Below, one piece after another: positions 10,821 to 22,439 of a stretch of DNA of 64,000 nucleotides. The DNA is from Galbula dea (Eukaryota > Chordata > Aves > Piciformes > Galbulidae): positions 372,001 through 436,000 of the forward strand of contig VWZX01000292.1 in NCBI GenBank assembly GCA_013399015.1. The letters are read 5' to 3'. The notes beneath the pieces were generated by a model. The model worked only from the letters and a program-made list of their open reading frames with translations. It ran no database searches and had not been told where the DNA came from. Every line of letters begins with the position of its first letter. Position 1 is the stretch's first letter. The translations under genes were made by a program, and so were the position numbers.

Positions 10821-13800
10821 AGTGTTTTCAAAACACCCAGGAAGATGAGGCTGCTGCCCCAAAGCACTCACTCCAAAAAGAGAGGAAGGAAAGGTGGAGA
10901 AGGAAAGGTGAGGGGAGCAGGTAAGAATGGCAGCATGTCTGAGACCTGCTGGATGAATCCTCTTGCAGACTTGTTGCAAAACTGCCATCCAGCCCTAGAG
11001 AAAGTTGGGCTGTGCTTGCTTTTTTTGTTTTACCCAAGGCAATTCCCATGGAGGATTTGCCCCAGAACTCCATACAAGGCCTCCATACCCTCCATCACTC
11101 CCCCAGCTATAGAATTTCTCAACTCTCATCTAGTTGCTTCACTCCCATATCTGCCTCCACTTCACCGAGCACCCCCGAAATCCCAGCAGACCAGTGTATA
11201 ATGCATGACCTAACCACTCTTTAGGGGCCCACAGAAAGTGTTCCCTTCAGCCTGAGCTGAAGCTTGGCATAAGGAGTGAATGTGGTTTCTGTAGGAGTGG
11301 TTGGGAAAAGAGAAGCCCTCTCAAGAGTCCTCTGAGAAGGCACTGTGACTGCTGAAGGGAAAAAGGGTGATAGCTGGCTCACTAGGCCTGATGTCAACTG
11401 AGGAGTCTCTCCATTTTTGACCCTATGGAGAGAGTTCCTTGAGAGAAGAGCACATATTGCCCACCCCAAGCTGTGGGCAGCAGTCAGTCATACCTAGGAG
11501 AAGCAGCATGACTGAGCAGGAAAATGGCTGAGGACTCCATGTGATGAGGCTCCCACCCTCAAAAGGAGGCATTTTCTCACATCATACCTTTTCCCTCATG
11601 GCCTTTTTGACACTCCAAGTCAGTTCCCCAGCCCTATCTTCAGCACCCCGCCCAATGTCAGCTGTCCTCCTACCCAACCTCCTGCAGTCCTCTCTTTTCC
11701 CTGCCAAGCTGACAGGCTTCTCTCTGGGACCCAGGGAGCTTTGCCCCTTTGCTACACTCTGAGGTCTCTGGAAAAGGATCCTGCCCTCCCTTTGCTAGCT
11801 CTGAGGGCCTGTGATGTTATGGGAGCCAGTGGTTGCTCAATCCCCTTAGCTCTCACCCACATATCCATACAATTTGTGGATGTGCTGGCACATAAGCACT
11901 TAGGAGAGCTGTAAAAAACTCATGCAGGGATAACCTAGCAGCCTGGCACAGCAGGAGTACCATGAATACAAACAGTCATGAGCAAAAGAATTAGAGCAGA
12001 AGGGTGAGTGGAGGCAGGAGATTAAGACAGTGTGGACTTGCAGAAGGAATCAGAGGAGCCAAGTGGTGCACCTCAGTGCAGGGCAAGCGGTCCAGCAGAA
12101 AGAAAGCAAGAGGTCCTTGGGAAAATGATCTGCAAGTCATTCCCTTTTCCTTGATAGTGCAACAAGGGTGGGTGACCTACCACTAACTCTGCTCCTGAAA
12201 CAGGCCAGGAAATCCTGGTCCTGAGAGAGAATTATGGCCTGGAGAATCACTTGTGTCTTCACCAAATCAACTTTGCCCACCATGGGGATAGAAGATACTT
12301 CTAGGAAAAACAGCAGAACAAACCCTTTGCTTTAGCTAGGCTAGACAGAACATGTCTTTAACATCCTACTTGAGGTGTTGATTGGAAGTTCCATTTTTAG
12401 ATATTAAGTGACAAGAGGAACACTGTAATGACTTCCTTGCCATACAGCACACTTAAACCACTTCTATTTGAGCCTAAAAGCCATCAGGACAGTTGACTGC
12501 CCCTGACCAGCTGTTAGCCACGACATTAAGGGAAGGCCCAGCCATCAAAGCTGCAAAAGAGAGAATCCCCATACAGTAAAGAAAGATAGCTGTTAGGCCA
12601 TTGGTACAGATATTAATTACAAATACAGCTTTCTGCCATGCAGGCATTCTGTTCATTGTATGAACAACAAGTTCAACTGCCTCTTTCCATCAAATTGATG
12701 GAAGAAGAAGCAGGAACTCCTCTGGGCTAGTATGAATCACCAAAATGCAGCCATCCCTAGGGTGGGATGCAACTGTGTGCAGTGACAGCACCTAATCTAT
12801 TAAGGCAGAAATAAGTGTGGCTGTACCAGCCAAAACAGAAGAGAGAAGCAAAATAAGGCAGAGAGCACCAAAATTCATCCCTACCACAACTTTCCTAAAA
12901 TCAGAAGGGAGAAACCAGAAGTCAAGCTCTTGTTATTAATCCTGCAGCTGGCCTGATTCATGGCCACCATCATTAGGACCCCTAGGGCTAAAGACACCTC
13001 AGAGGCTCACATCCTATCTTGAAAACACCCCCAGTACTGACCATTTGCACCTTCACTCTTGGCAGAAAGGTGGGGGGGGGGTGGTTCAGGATGTTATGAA
13101 CACAGAGCAAAGCCCTAGGGAGATGAAGAGCCTGTTGGCCTTTGCATGAGGTATATCTCCATGCACTGCAACTTTTAGCACATCCTCTGTCACACCTCCC
13201 TCCCACACCACAGAAAACAAAAGCACTGTGGGAGGAGAGATGTCTGCCTGCTGCAGGCTTGGCTTGGAATCCCTTTGCTGCTTTCCTGCTTACCCCAGGA
13301 TGGAGGAGTTAACCGTATGCTGACTTCAGTATGCCAAGATGCACAAAAGCTGCTGCCTTTTTTCCTGTTGGTTCATTAGAACATGCAACACCTCCTCCCT
13401 CTCTTCTCCTTTTCACTGTCTTTTATAGTAGCCTGTGTATTGAGGTATTTAGTAGATGGCTAGGTTGTAAATCTAGCTCTAGGATGGTAAACTCAGCTTT
13501 CTAAAAACACCCATTCGTTGTCAGTAAGTACAGGAACCCAGGGTTGTGCAGGCAGCAAGGCTATTAAATGCTGCTGTCAGAACAGCTTTATTTGACTGCC
13601 TCAGCTTTTGTAGATAGAAGGGAGGTGGAATTTAGTACTGCTTGGGATTGCCACCAGCACTGTGCAGCAGCACAGACAATGACTACTGCCTTCTTGCCTG
13701 CTCACGTGCAGACCACACGGCACATAGTCGCCAAACCAAGAACACAACATCAACACAGCAAAACCAAGCCCTACATCCATGAAAACAGCCAAGCTCTACA

Positions 13801-14039
13801 GTGCTTTTTGTCTATATCTATCTTGAAAGACAGAATTACTCCAAGTTTAAGCTCTTGAAGGAGTGTCAGGAACCAGCAAGGCCCAGCTCTTCTATAAATA
13901 TAGACAAGCCTGGAAGCAGAGGCTTCTCTGCCCTGAAAAGGAAATGCTGTGTTCTAGGGGACAACTTTGCTGTCCCTTCTCATGAAGAAGTCTTTTCTGA
14001 AGGCAACAGGGCTGCTTGAGGTTGTTCCTTCCTTCCAGA
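10821..14039. other. Noncoding stretch with purine tract, G-run and palindrome
   Basis: Holds a purine-rich segment (about 10850-10925), a perfect 19-base palindrome (12685-12703) and a run of ten G (13072-13081). The 134-codon frame at 10797-11201 translates the purine tract into Lys/Arg/Gly-rich sequence and is not a credible gene. No other recognisable feature. Confidence 0.55.
12685..12703. repeat. Perfect inverted repeat, 9-bp arms, 1-nt centre
   Basis: TTCCATCAA - A - TTGATGGAA. The arms are fully complementary and pairing stops outside them. It could form a tiny hairpin or be a symmetric protein-binding site. No neighbouring feature explains it. Confidence 0.85.
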
Positions 14040-14170
14040 GCTGCTGTCAAAGAGTATCAAGCTGAAGAAGATGAGGAAGCTGCAAAAAATGGCAAAGGCT
14101 GGAAGAGGAAGGGAAGGTGACAGAAGGGAAGAAAATGGAAACTAAGAGAAATAGAAGAGAGGACAAATTG
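14040..14170. repeat. Purine-rich (polypurine/polypyrimidine) tract
   Basis: About 130 bp of almost uninterrupted A/G-biased sequence on the + strand (GAAGAAGATGAGGAAG, GGAAGAGGAAGGGAAGG, AGAAGGGAAGAAAATGG, AGAGAAATAGAAGAGAGGA). It is not a clean short tandem repeat; the unit is irregular. Such tracts can adopt triplex structures. No gene is associated. Confidence 0.7.
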
Positions 14171-17100
14171 TAATCCCTGGAGAGAGGCAGGAAATCCCTC
14201 CTGCTCACACAAAACAGAGTCCTTCATGCCAGCCCCTTCCTCCAAGCCCCACTGAGATCACTAGCCAGCATTGTCATGACTTAAAAGCAACTTTCCTCTT
14301 TGGGGCAGACAGGACAGGCAGCTGCCTGGAGCCCATGCCACACACAGCATCTCTATGTCCCACTGACCCCATTTCCTGCTTCCCTAGCAGGATTAAGAGA
14401 AGTGACAACTTTCAGCAGGCAGCATAGTCAAAGGATCTATCTTAGGACCACACAGGCAACATCTCCTCTGCTGTGAATCCCAAGAAGAGAATTTTGCTGC
14501 AGGACATTTAGAGAAATGACCCAGATCCCACACAGATGCCAAGCACTGGCTCTGTTACAGTGACCAAGCTCTTGCTGCATATAGTTGAAGTTTATTCCTA
14601 GCAGCTTCCAGGGTACTTTGAAGAACATTTTCTTCTTTCAGACAGCTTACTTCACCACACTAATAAAAAAAAAAGGCCCTTTTTCCCCCTGGAGCACTCA
14701 AAACAAAGCCAATTTCTCCACACCCCAAAAGACCATCACTTCACCTCTCAATGCACATTAGAGTACATTTTGGGTTCTCTTTGGACAAAGGATTTACCTT
14801 GCAGAAGCACCTCAGGATTCCACTGTTTTATCTCAGTGGAAGCCCTACTAAGACACATGGCTGCTTATCCAACCCCATGAGACCCACTGCCAGGTCCTCC
14901 CAGGCTACAACCCAAGAAGTTACATTAGAAATCCAACTACAAGAGGACAGTGTAAGACAGAAGCATGAACTGCTGGACTAAGTCAGTTGAGAGAGAATCA
15001 GGCTCTGCATACAGCAGTGTCACAACTTTTTAGGGTCTCCATAAAGCAACAGAGCTGAAGGTAATAGAACTGAGCCCAATGTGGAGAGCATAAGGGAGAA
15101 AACACAGGACAGAGCAACATGGCCAGCCCTTTGTAGTTCACAGAGGTGTCCACTAGACAGCTCCCTAGCTAACCAGGGCACATTCAGCAAAATTCTTGTC
15201 TTTCTGTTTTTATGAGATTTCCAAAGCTGCTTGAGGGACTATCTAGTTCCACTTTAAATTAATGTGAATCAAGCATTGAAAGCCCTATGGTAACTTGGCA
15301 AATCTCTGCTTTAATATAAAGTCTCACTGTAATTAATATCAGATTGTAGAGCTCTGGGATGTACTGCAAGGAGGTCAGTGGAGTGTGTCTGGCATTTTCC
15401 TGAAGGCCTTCAGGCTGAACAATAGGAAATTGCGTGGGGCAAGCACAGCAGTTTTATAGCCTCAAAAGGACATTGCCTCCTTCCATAACAGCTTACAGAA
15501 GCAGGGTTCAACCATGCTCCTCATGTCCCTGGGAGCCCAGGGACTGATTTTGAATGGGATTAGCAGACCCACTGTGTGAAATCTGAAACTCATTTTGCAG
15601 CAATCTGCACCTCGCGTAGGAAAGTTCTCCAGGTGTACAAATCAAACCCAAAGATTTTGGCAGAGGATGGCCTCAGTGCATCCATCAGCTCAGGCCATTA
15701 GGCCTCTGCCCATGCACTCTGGATTTGCAGGGACATCTACACCTGTGGGGCCACAGAGAGCAAGGATTGGCTATTGCAAAGCTGCTTCTTCAAAAGTTGA
15801 GCTACAAGACTTCAGCTGAATGGTTATTCCTTGATAGCATAGCAGTATGCACAACCCCTAACTATCTCCCAAGCAAAGGTCCACAAAAAAGTCCTGGCAC
15901 AACCAACAGCCCTAGAAGAAGCTGCAATATCAAGCCCTGAGCTCACAGTTGGCTTATATTTCTAGAGCTGCCCAAAGCCAGAAGGGCAGCTCCTCCTTAG
16001 GGCACAGTAGTAATATGAAGGAAAAGTCAAGAGTGACCCTACAATGGATTAAGGACAGTGGGGACTAGGCAAGACAGGACACATGCTGCTCCCCCACAGT
16101 CACACAGGAGACATGGCAGCACCCAGGGGTACTTCTGGGACTGCAGGAGCTCTCATTGCACTAAAAATGGGTGGTGGGGTAGCATAGGGCTGCTCAGAGC
16201 CAGGGGCAGAGAGCTGCTGCTGCTTAGGAGGCATCATTACTCCCCTGCTGCAGGAACCAGCTGCTGGGGCTCCCCTCAGGGCAGCCTTTACCTGCCTTGG
16301 AATGAACAGCTGCAGCCTGGAGGTAGAAAGGTAGCCTGGTTTGGGTGCACAGACTGCACCAAAGTCCTCTGCCTTAAGAGCTCTTTGAAAGCACAGCTTG
16401 GACAGGAAGAGGATTTAAAGGACCCAAGAGAGCTTCACAGTCACTTCTCTCCAGCAGAACAGGCTTAATTTCTCTCTCTCCACACACAGTTATCAGAGGC
16501 TTTAAATGCCCATATTTAAGTGATTTGTCAAAAGGGCACAGACCCCTCAGAGCATCTCTCTAAAATGCTGTGGCACTCTGTGCTGATTCCTGAGGGCAGC
16601 TGTCCCCAGGAGCTCACTGCCCTAGCCACCAGCACAGCCAGTCCAAGGGCTCTGGAGAGAGCAAGGATCACCCCCAAAACTGCACACTGAGAGGAAGACC
16701 CAGAGCAAGCTCACCCCAAAAGTAACATGGGAGAGGGAAGCAGGGGCAGCCTCAAGGCATGAGCCTTTCCTCTAGGAACTGACCTGAGTGCAGAACACTG
16801 AACAAGGTGCTTTCATGTGCCTTGTGTAACTGCAGGTCACATTCACCCTAGACAATGGTTGCCTTATACCAACAGAAAACAGGATGGCAAGAAGTAGGCA
16901 GCAAAACAATGAGAAGTGGATGAGGAGAGACCAGGAAGTAGATGTTTCTACCAGCTTCTAAATAAATCTGACAGGGAGTATTCATCTTAAGTCAGGGTTG
17001 CCACCAAGCCAGTTGGAAATATGCCTGGCCAATTCTCCTGTCACTGTGCCAGTTGTTGGGAGAGAGCTGAATTTGCCAGAGAGTTGTTTTGTAATGTCCA

Positions 17101-19320
17101 AGAACAGGATTTGCTGCACATGCCCAACTGCACTGACTGTCTTGGATGTGCTCATCTTCAGCTGCTCTCACAACAGAACCACATGGATACCACATCATTT
17201 CCCAGGATAGCCCCAAACCTATCTAAGGGGAGTCAAGAGAGCTGTGCAGTTAAAGCATGCACACAGTGCATGCTGGGCTCTCTCTGACCCAGGATTTAGC
17301 ATAAAGTGCCCCATCATCTACACAGACAGCTCTCAGCCTAAGTCTGGACACATTTTTGTTGTGGGTGTGAGGAAAGATTAGATGCTGTATACTGCTTCCT
17401 CTCACCAGTCCAAATTGCTCCCATCTTGGTAGCCTTCCAAAGCCTTTTCATGGTTTCCCACAAGAGACCCTTTGTCCTAAAATTGGCCACAAAACTCCCA
17501 TAGCATCTCAGGAGACAGAACAATGCAAAAAGCCCTGAGTACAGCAAAACAGAGCAAGAGAGGCCAAACAGGGAAGACTCTGGGATGCAGGTTGAATTTG
17601 CAGGGTGGTGGCTGTTACCACAGGCAGCTTGACCCAGCCTAGGTGCCTCCCAGGCAAACTGTGACTGAGACACAAGCACTAGCCTGTGTCTTCCCTTGGA
17701 TAATTTTTAACCTATGTCAAGTCATCTTGCTAATCCTGTGTTAAATCTTGTGAAAGTAAGGCAGTTGGTGCTTTAAGCCAAGTGAATGGGGCTACCAGCA
17801 CTTAGAGCTGACCTCAGACAGCTAACCTGGGAGAAAAATTAATTTAACTGGTCAGAAATTAACCTTTTTGGGGGAGCAATGAGATTTTTCCAAGGCATTA
17901 CACTCAGCTTCATTCTGCCACTGTGGAAGCCAACATTGTAAGCCAGCTTCAGTGGCAGCAAATCAAAGTAACCTTAACACCTCCAAAAATCCAAGCTGAT
18001 TTTCCTACTGTTTGTTGTCTTCAGTTTGAGTGTCCTGAATACAACCTGTGACATCCCACTGCCACCATGATGTATGATACACTGCCTGAACACATGCACA
18101 GCTCACTGAAAACAAGGGTTAAGAAAAAAACCCAGCATTCTTCTGCCTGGCATTTGCATTGCTGGATTCTGGCCTGGAAATAAAGGAATATAGAAAAACA
18201 CTTGTAAAAATATAAACACAATAAGCTAAAATCATGCTCCTATTGACTGTGAACAATGTTATGCCTGGAGTGAAATAGCTCTGCTGGGCTTAAGCTTGTC
18301 CTCAGAAACATGTGCTAGGTTCTCAGCAGTGGCATGGGATCTACATGGGTATCTCCAAGGGAAGAATATGGCCAACTATATTTAACTGTTTAAAATTTCA
18401 GGGTTATTGGCAGAAAACAGGCCAGAGTCCCATAAAAGCAAAACAATCTGAAGAAAAAGATAATCCAGAATGACTGTGAAATAGCAAACTGCACCCTCTT
18501 CTCTCATCAAAGCACATCAATTTAGAAAGTGATCAGCATGGGTATTGATTTCAGACAAGGAAGAGGCAATATTTACCTAAGCACCTGCACTTATGGTGTG
18601 TCAGACCTACCAAACAGCCTGCAACTCCAGCAATCATATACCATGGGAGAGGATTCTCTATCATTTCAGCCTTAAAAGAGCCATGAAGCAGTAGATAGCA
18701 TAGGCAAAAGTGTGCATTTTGGCAGCATGGGAATAAGTTGTTCTGTGTTAGAGCCAGAGTCTTCTGCTTTGGGTCACACTGACTCAAATGAGCTGCTAAA
18801 ACTGAGCCTTATGTGTTCTTCTCCCTCTTGTTGCTGTAGTCTTTCCTGAAAATCCCTGTGCCTGGGACCTGAGCAGAAATTTCTCCCCCAGTCTTCTCAA
18901 GAGGAGGAAAACATGAGCATAGAGCTCAGCACAGAAAGCACAAGAACCATCCTCTCCTCTTCCCACACTCTTGTCATTTTTCTCCCACAGTCCCCACCTA
19001 CTGAAGTCAGTCTGGATGTTGTGAACAGCACAGGAGGAAGGGCAGTGGTTCATGTTCTTCCTCATCCTGGGAAGTCCTCAGCCCTCCACTCGTGCTCTTC
19101 AGTCCCATTCACCTTTCCTAACCAAATCCCCCTATTCCCACATCCCAACCCTAGAACTAGTTGTTCAGCAGCTGACTCCAGGCATTAAAGAGTAGCAGAT
19201 GTAAGGAATGCCACTGGGACTCTCAGCAGAGAAATCTGCAGTATCAGGAATCCATTTAAAAGGTCTGAACCATCTCCCAAAGCAGACATTGATACATCCA
19301 GAACATGGTTTCCTGGGCTG
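14171..19320. other. Noncoding stretch, nothing supportable
   Basis: Longest open frames are 136 codons (16058-16468, +) and 113 codons (17338-17679, -), both without domains. A short imperfect hairpin lies at 17915-17958. A-rich runs occur near 14665-14674. No transposon family was recognised over these 5 kb. Confidence 0.55.
17915..17958. repeat. Imperfect inverted repeat (13 bp with a 3-nt bulge)
   Basis: CTGCCACT-gtg-GAAGC (17915-17930) pairs with GCTTC-AGTGGCAG (17946-17958) across a 15-nt loop. It is too short for a typical pre-microRNA and may be chance. Confidence 0.6.
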
Positions 19321-19325
19321 TATCT

Positions 19326-19352
19326 AACAGCATTTTCCAGGAAAATGCTGTT
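19326..19352. repeat. Perfect 27-nt palindrome with STAT-type centre
   Basis: AACAGCATTTTCC (19326-19338), a single A (19339), then GGAAAATGCTGTT (19340-19352). The 13-bp arms are perfectly complementary. An outer pair CATGGT (about 19305-19310) and ACCATG (19356-19361) adds six more matching bases across small unpaired segments. The centre TTCCAGGAA (19335-19343) matches the consensus STAT (GAS) site TTCNNNGAA. A perfect 13-bp arm with a one-base gap is not expected by chance in 64 kb (order 0.001 under a random model). It may be a dimer-binding site, the ends of a small duplicated or inverted segment, or a hairpin. Confidence 0.9.
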
Positions 19353-19361
19353 GCTACCATG

Positions 19362-20659
19362 TATGCTTGTCAGCTCCAGTATACTGCATTCACTGCAGCT
19401 GCAAGGACAGATACTCAACTTAAAACATTAGCACAGAATAGGGCTGACTTCTGCAGCAGGGGTCCTATTTCTCTGAAAATGCTTCTGTGGTAAATGGCAT
19501 CTCCTCACCACTGGGCAGGCAAATCTAAACCCCAAAGAGTTCTCATCCCAAGGCAAGCAGGTCCAAAACAAATGCACACTGCCCAATGAAGATTATGAGG
19601 ACACTGTATGTGTCCCCAGGTAATGTTTGGGGGCTGACGCACGCAGGCAATCAGGACCTTCATAAACTCACCCTTGTTGGCAGGGGATGAAACCCAGACA
19701 AGAAGATACCAAAAGCAGCTTTAAAATGTTCTCCTTTTAATTTCTTTTCCTTTTGGAGCTGAAAGGACTTAATCCTGAGAGACAAGCAGCACTTCTTCCT
19801 GCTCTTCTCACACACGAGATCAGTAGCACCTTTCAGATTCAATCCTACCCCAATTTCGTCACCACTTCAGGAATCATACAGGCATGTTGCAGGATATCCC
19901 TAAATCCAGCAGAGCTGAACCCATGACACACAGCCACACACCACCAGAATAGGGCAGAATCAGCTTGTTTGCAGCTTGGTACATCCCAGGCAAAGAGCTA
20001 GCCCATAGAGCACACAGCACTTTGAGACTCCTCAAAACAGTCTTAGACTTCATCCCCCTCTGTTAGGACATGCTTAAGCCCTGGAAGGACTAGGTTTTTC
20101 TTTCCTGTCAGCCCTTAGCTAAAATGACATGGCTGCATCAGCAAGTGGGACATCTGGGCCAGTTACAGAGGCACAGAACTGGTACCATAACAATATCAAG
20201 ACCCAGCAATTTAGGTCCCATTTGGTAGCAGGTATATCTGGAATCACCGTATGGCTCTGGCAGCAGCAGAGTGCCCGTTGCTTCCAGGCACAATTTGTAG
20301 TACTAATGCAATTCACACAGTGATAAGCTTACTGCAGGTGGAACTGCCAGCACCCTCAGCAGGTACAGCTAGGACACACTTCTCCTTCCCTGTGCATTTC
20401 AACATGCTTCTGAGAAACTACTTCACTATCTAATGTTTTCCCAGAGCTCAGGAGTGTTTCGAATCATCTCAGAAAAATCACTTCAGCTGCTTGTGAGTTA
20501 CAGAATGATGAAAAGTACACTTTAGGGAACAACAACAACAAAAAAAAAACAACCCCAAAGCCCAGAAGCCTTATAGCCAGAAAGCTTGGCTGGTGCTTGA
20601 AACCTGGCACATAGAGTCTCAATGAGAAACCTGTGCTATCCTAAATTGGAAGATGTTTG
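19362..20659. other. Noncoding stretch with an AAC/A-rich patch
   Basis: A short (AAC)n then poly-A patch lies at 20528-20550. Otherwise no gene, repeat family or motif cluster was recognised. Confidence 0.5.
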
Positions 20660-20890
20660 GCTTTGATTTAACAAAGCTGTGAGTATATGAAAATTGCATA
20701 CTTAGCATGCAATGTAGTAGAAGCCTTGGTGCAGTCTTAACTCTGCATTAGCATATTCTTATTCATTTAATTAAGCAAGAGTTGCAAATTGTTTTTCTGT
20801 TAATTATTTCAGTTATGGATGTTATTATTTTCCCTTTTGGAAGACAGAATATATTTCAGGAGGGTTAATAATCCTGCTCACTCTCCTTTC
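20660..20890. promoter_or_regulatory. Candidate AT-rich regulatory element
   Basis: Contains inverted octamer-like halves ATTGCAT (20693-20699) and ATGCAAT (20707-20713), then TTCATTTAATTAAGC and TTAATTATTTC (homeodomain TAATTA cores) and GTTATTATTTTCCC. Dense TAAT/ATGCAAT words in about 200 bp resemble conserved developmental enhancers. Composition-based inference; a neutral AT-rich patch is the alternative. Confidence 0.3.
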
Positions 20891-21181
20891 CTAAACTGTT
20901 CATTGCTGCTGATAAGGTTCCACCTGCTTTTGTTAGACTGTAGGCTTCTAGCTCATGTATAATTGGATACATCCTGTACCAAATAACTCCAGAAGTGCTG
21001 CTATGATCTCCCAGATGGTAATATTCACTCTTTCCTCTGAGTGTAATTTCACAAAAAAGGCCCAGTGACAGCTAGTGTTTTAAGGAAATTTGTGTATGCA
21101 GACATGGTAGGTGATCTGATCTGCTTTACAGTAGGGATGGGTAAATCCATTCAGATGAAAAAGAAGCAAAAAGGAGTATAT

Positions 21182-21405
21182 CAGAGCCAGGGGCTGGCAT
21201 CTGGGAGTCCTGGGCTTTATTCCCAACACTGCCACTGATCTGTTACAGAACCATTAAACTGTTCCACCTCAGCCTTCCCCATCTAAAATGGGCTTATTAT
21301 TGACTGTACCTACCTGGCAGGTGTCTAGTGGGGATTAGTTAATATTTGGAAACACTTTGAGATCCTCTGAGGGAAGGTACAATATAAATGCAAAGTAGTT
21401 GCACT
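21182..21405 (+). mobile_element. MIR-like CORE-SINE, nearly full length (ancient)
   Basis: The element can be followed almost end to end: GAGTCCTGGGCTTTATTCCC, AACACTGCCACTGATCTGTT, CCTCAGCCTTCCCCATCTAA followed by AATGGG, TACCTACCTGGCAGG, and a tail CACTTTGAGATCCTCTGAGG then ATATAAATGCAAAGTAGT. The first part is the MIR CORE. The 'cactttgagatcctc...ataaatgcaaagta' tail is the one I associate with amniote (turtle/crocodile/bird) MIR-like SINEs. Many mismatches and small gaps indicate an old, inactive copy. It is the best preserved of the MIR-like pieces here. Confidence 0.72.
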
Positions 21406-22439
21406 GCTACTCCATTAACTGTTGACAGCCTGCTCTGCTCCCGTTTGAACTGTCTGCCCACGTAGCTGAACCCACAGTGAATGGGAAGAACTAAGATGAG
21501 TAACAGTCCCAATCAAGAAGCCATCCAGAGGGGACTCCCCAGGAATTTTCCAAGAAGTGTATCTCCCATCTCCTTGCTACAAGTACACAAAAGCAAACCT
21601 CTTTATGCAGGAAAGGACTGCTCGACAAAGCATAAAGGGCTGGAGCCATTATCAGGGCTAAACATGCATTAAATCCTCTTCCCATAACTTATTCAGACAT
21701 TTCACATCTTCAAAACTGAGCTGGGAGTCTCAGAAAGAGATTCAGACAGTCTCCCCCTCTGCCCTGTGGTACTCTCTTCCTGCAGAAATTGGTGAGCTTT
21801 TAGAGGGTTTCATTCCTGCAAACTGATACCATTCTAAACCTCTTCAGGGACTAAAAAATAAAACAACCAAAACAAAAAACCTGCAGCTCAGAAACTGGTC
21901 CCCTCCTTCTGCAAAATCACCCATATACCATGTACAAAAGCAACAAGGGGTAGGAGAGTTAAGGAATAATTCTTCAAAAGGCCTATAAGCTATCCCTGCA
22001 TTAAGAAAGAGTAACAGAGGCTGGGCTACAAGAACTAATGGGTTTTAACCTCAAAGCATCACATAGACATTAACCTCATGAGCCTGATCTCTAGAATGTG
22101 ATATTACTCTTTCCATTCTGTAAAACAGAGTCTAAAAGACTGAGGAGTGCCTCCTAAAATTAATTTGGCCCCATAAACCAGATGAGAGAAGACAGCTGCT
22201 GGACACTATCCATAAGTGCATGACTGCAAGGGAAGCTTCGCTGGTGACTCTGAAATCCACTCCAAGCAGCTTAAAACGGTCCTGCCCCACTTCAGTCTGC
22301 TTTCCTCTCTCTTCACTCAACAGTGTTTATCTTTCTCGTACACTCACACACATCCCAAAGTAAATTATAAGGCCAGGGCAGTAGGCAGGGTCAAAGGCTA
22401 GCCTCTGAATTTACTGTACTGTCTTTGCTCTCCCAGAAG
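21406..22439. other. Noncoding stretch, nothing recognised
   Basis: A weak resemblance to a reversed MIR core near 22105-22145 (TATTACTC...TTCTGTAAAACAG...AGACTGAGG) is too decayed to call. No gene seen. Confidence 0.5.

Noticed and set aside
10797..11201. 134-codon Lys/Gly-rich frame
   Set aside because: Its most striking part is translation of a purine-rich tract. Pure composition effect.
16058..16468. 136-codon open frame on the + strand
   Set aside because: Mixed low-complexity translation with no recognisable family, and no exon-like splice context identified.
22105..22150. Possible reversed MIR core
   Set aside because: Too few matching positions to separate from chance.
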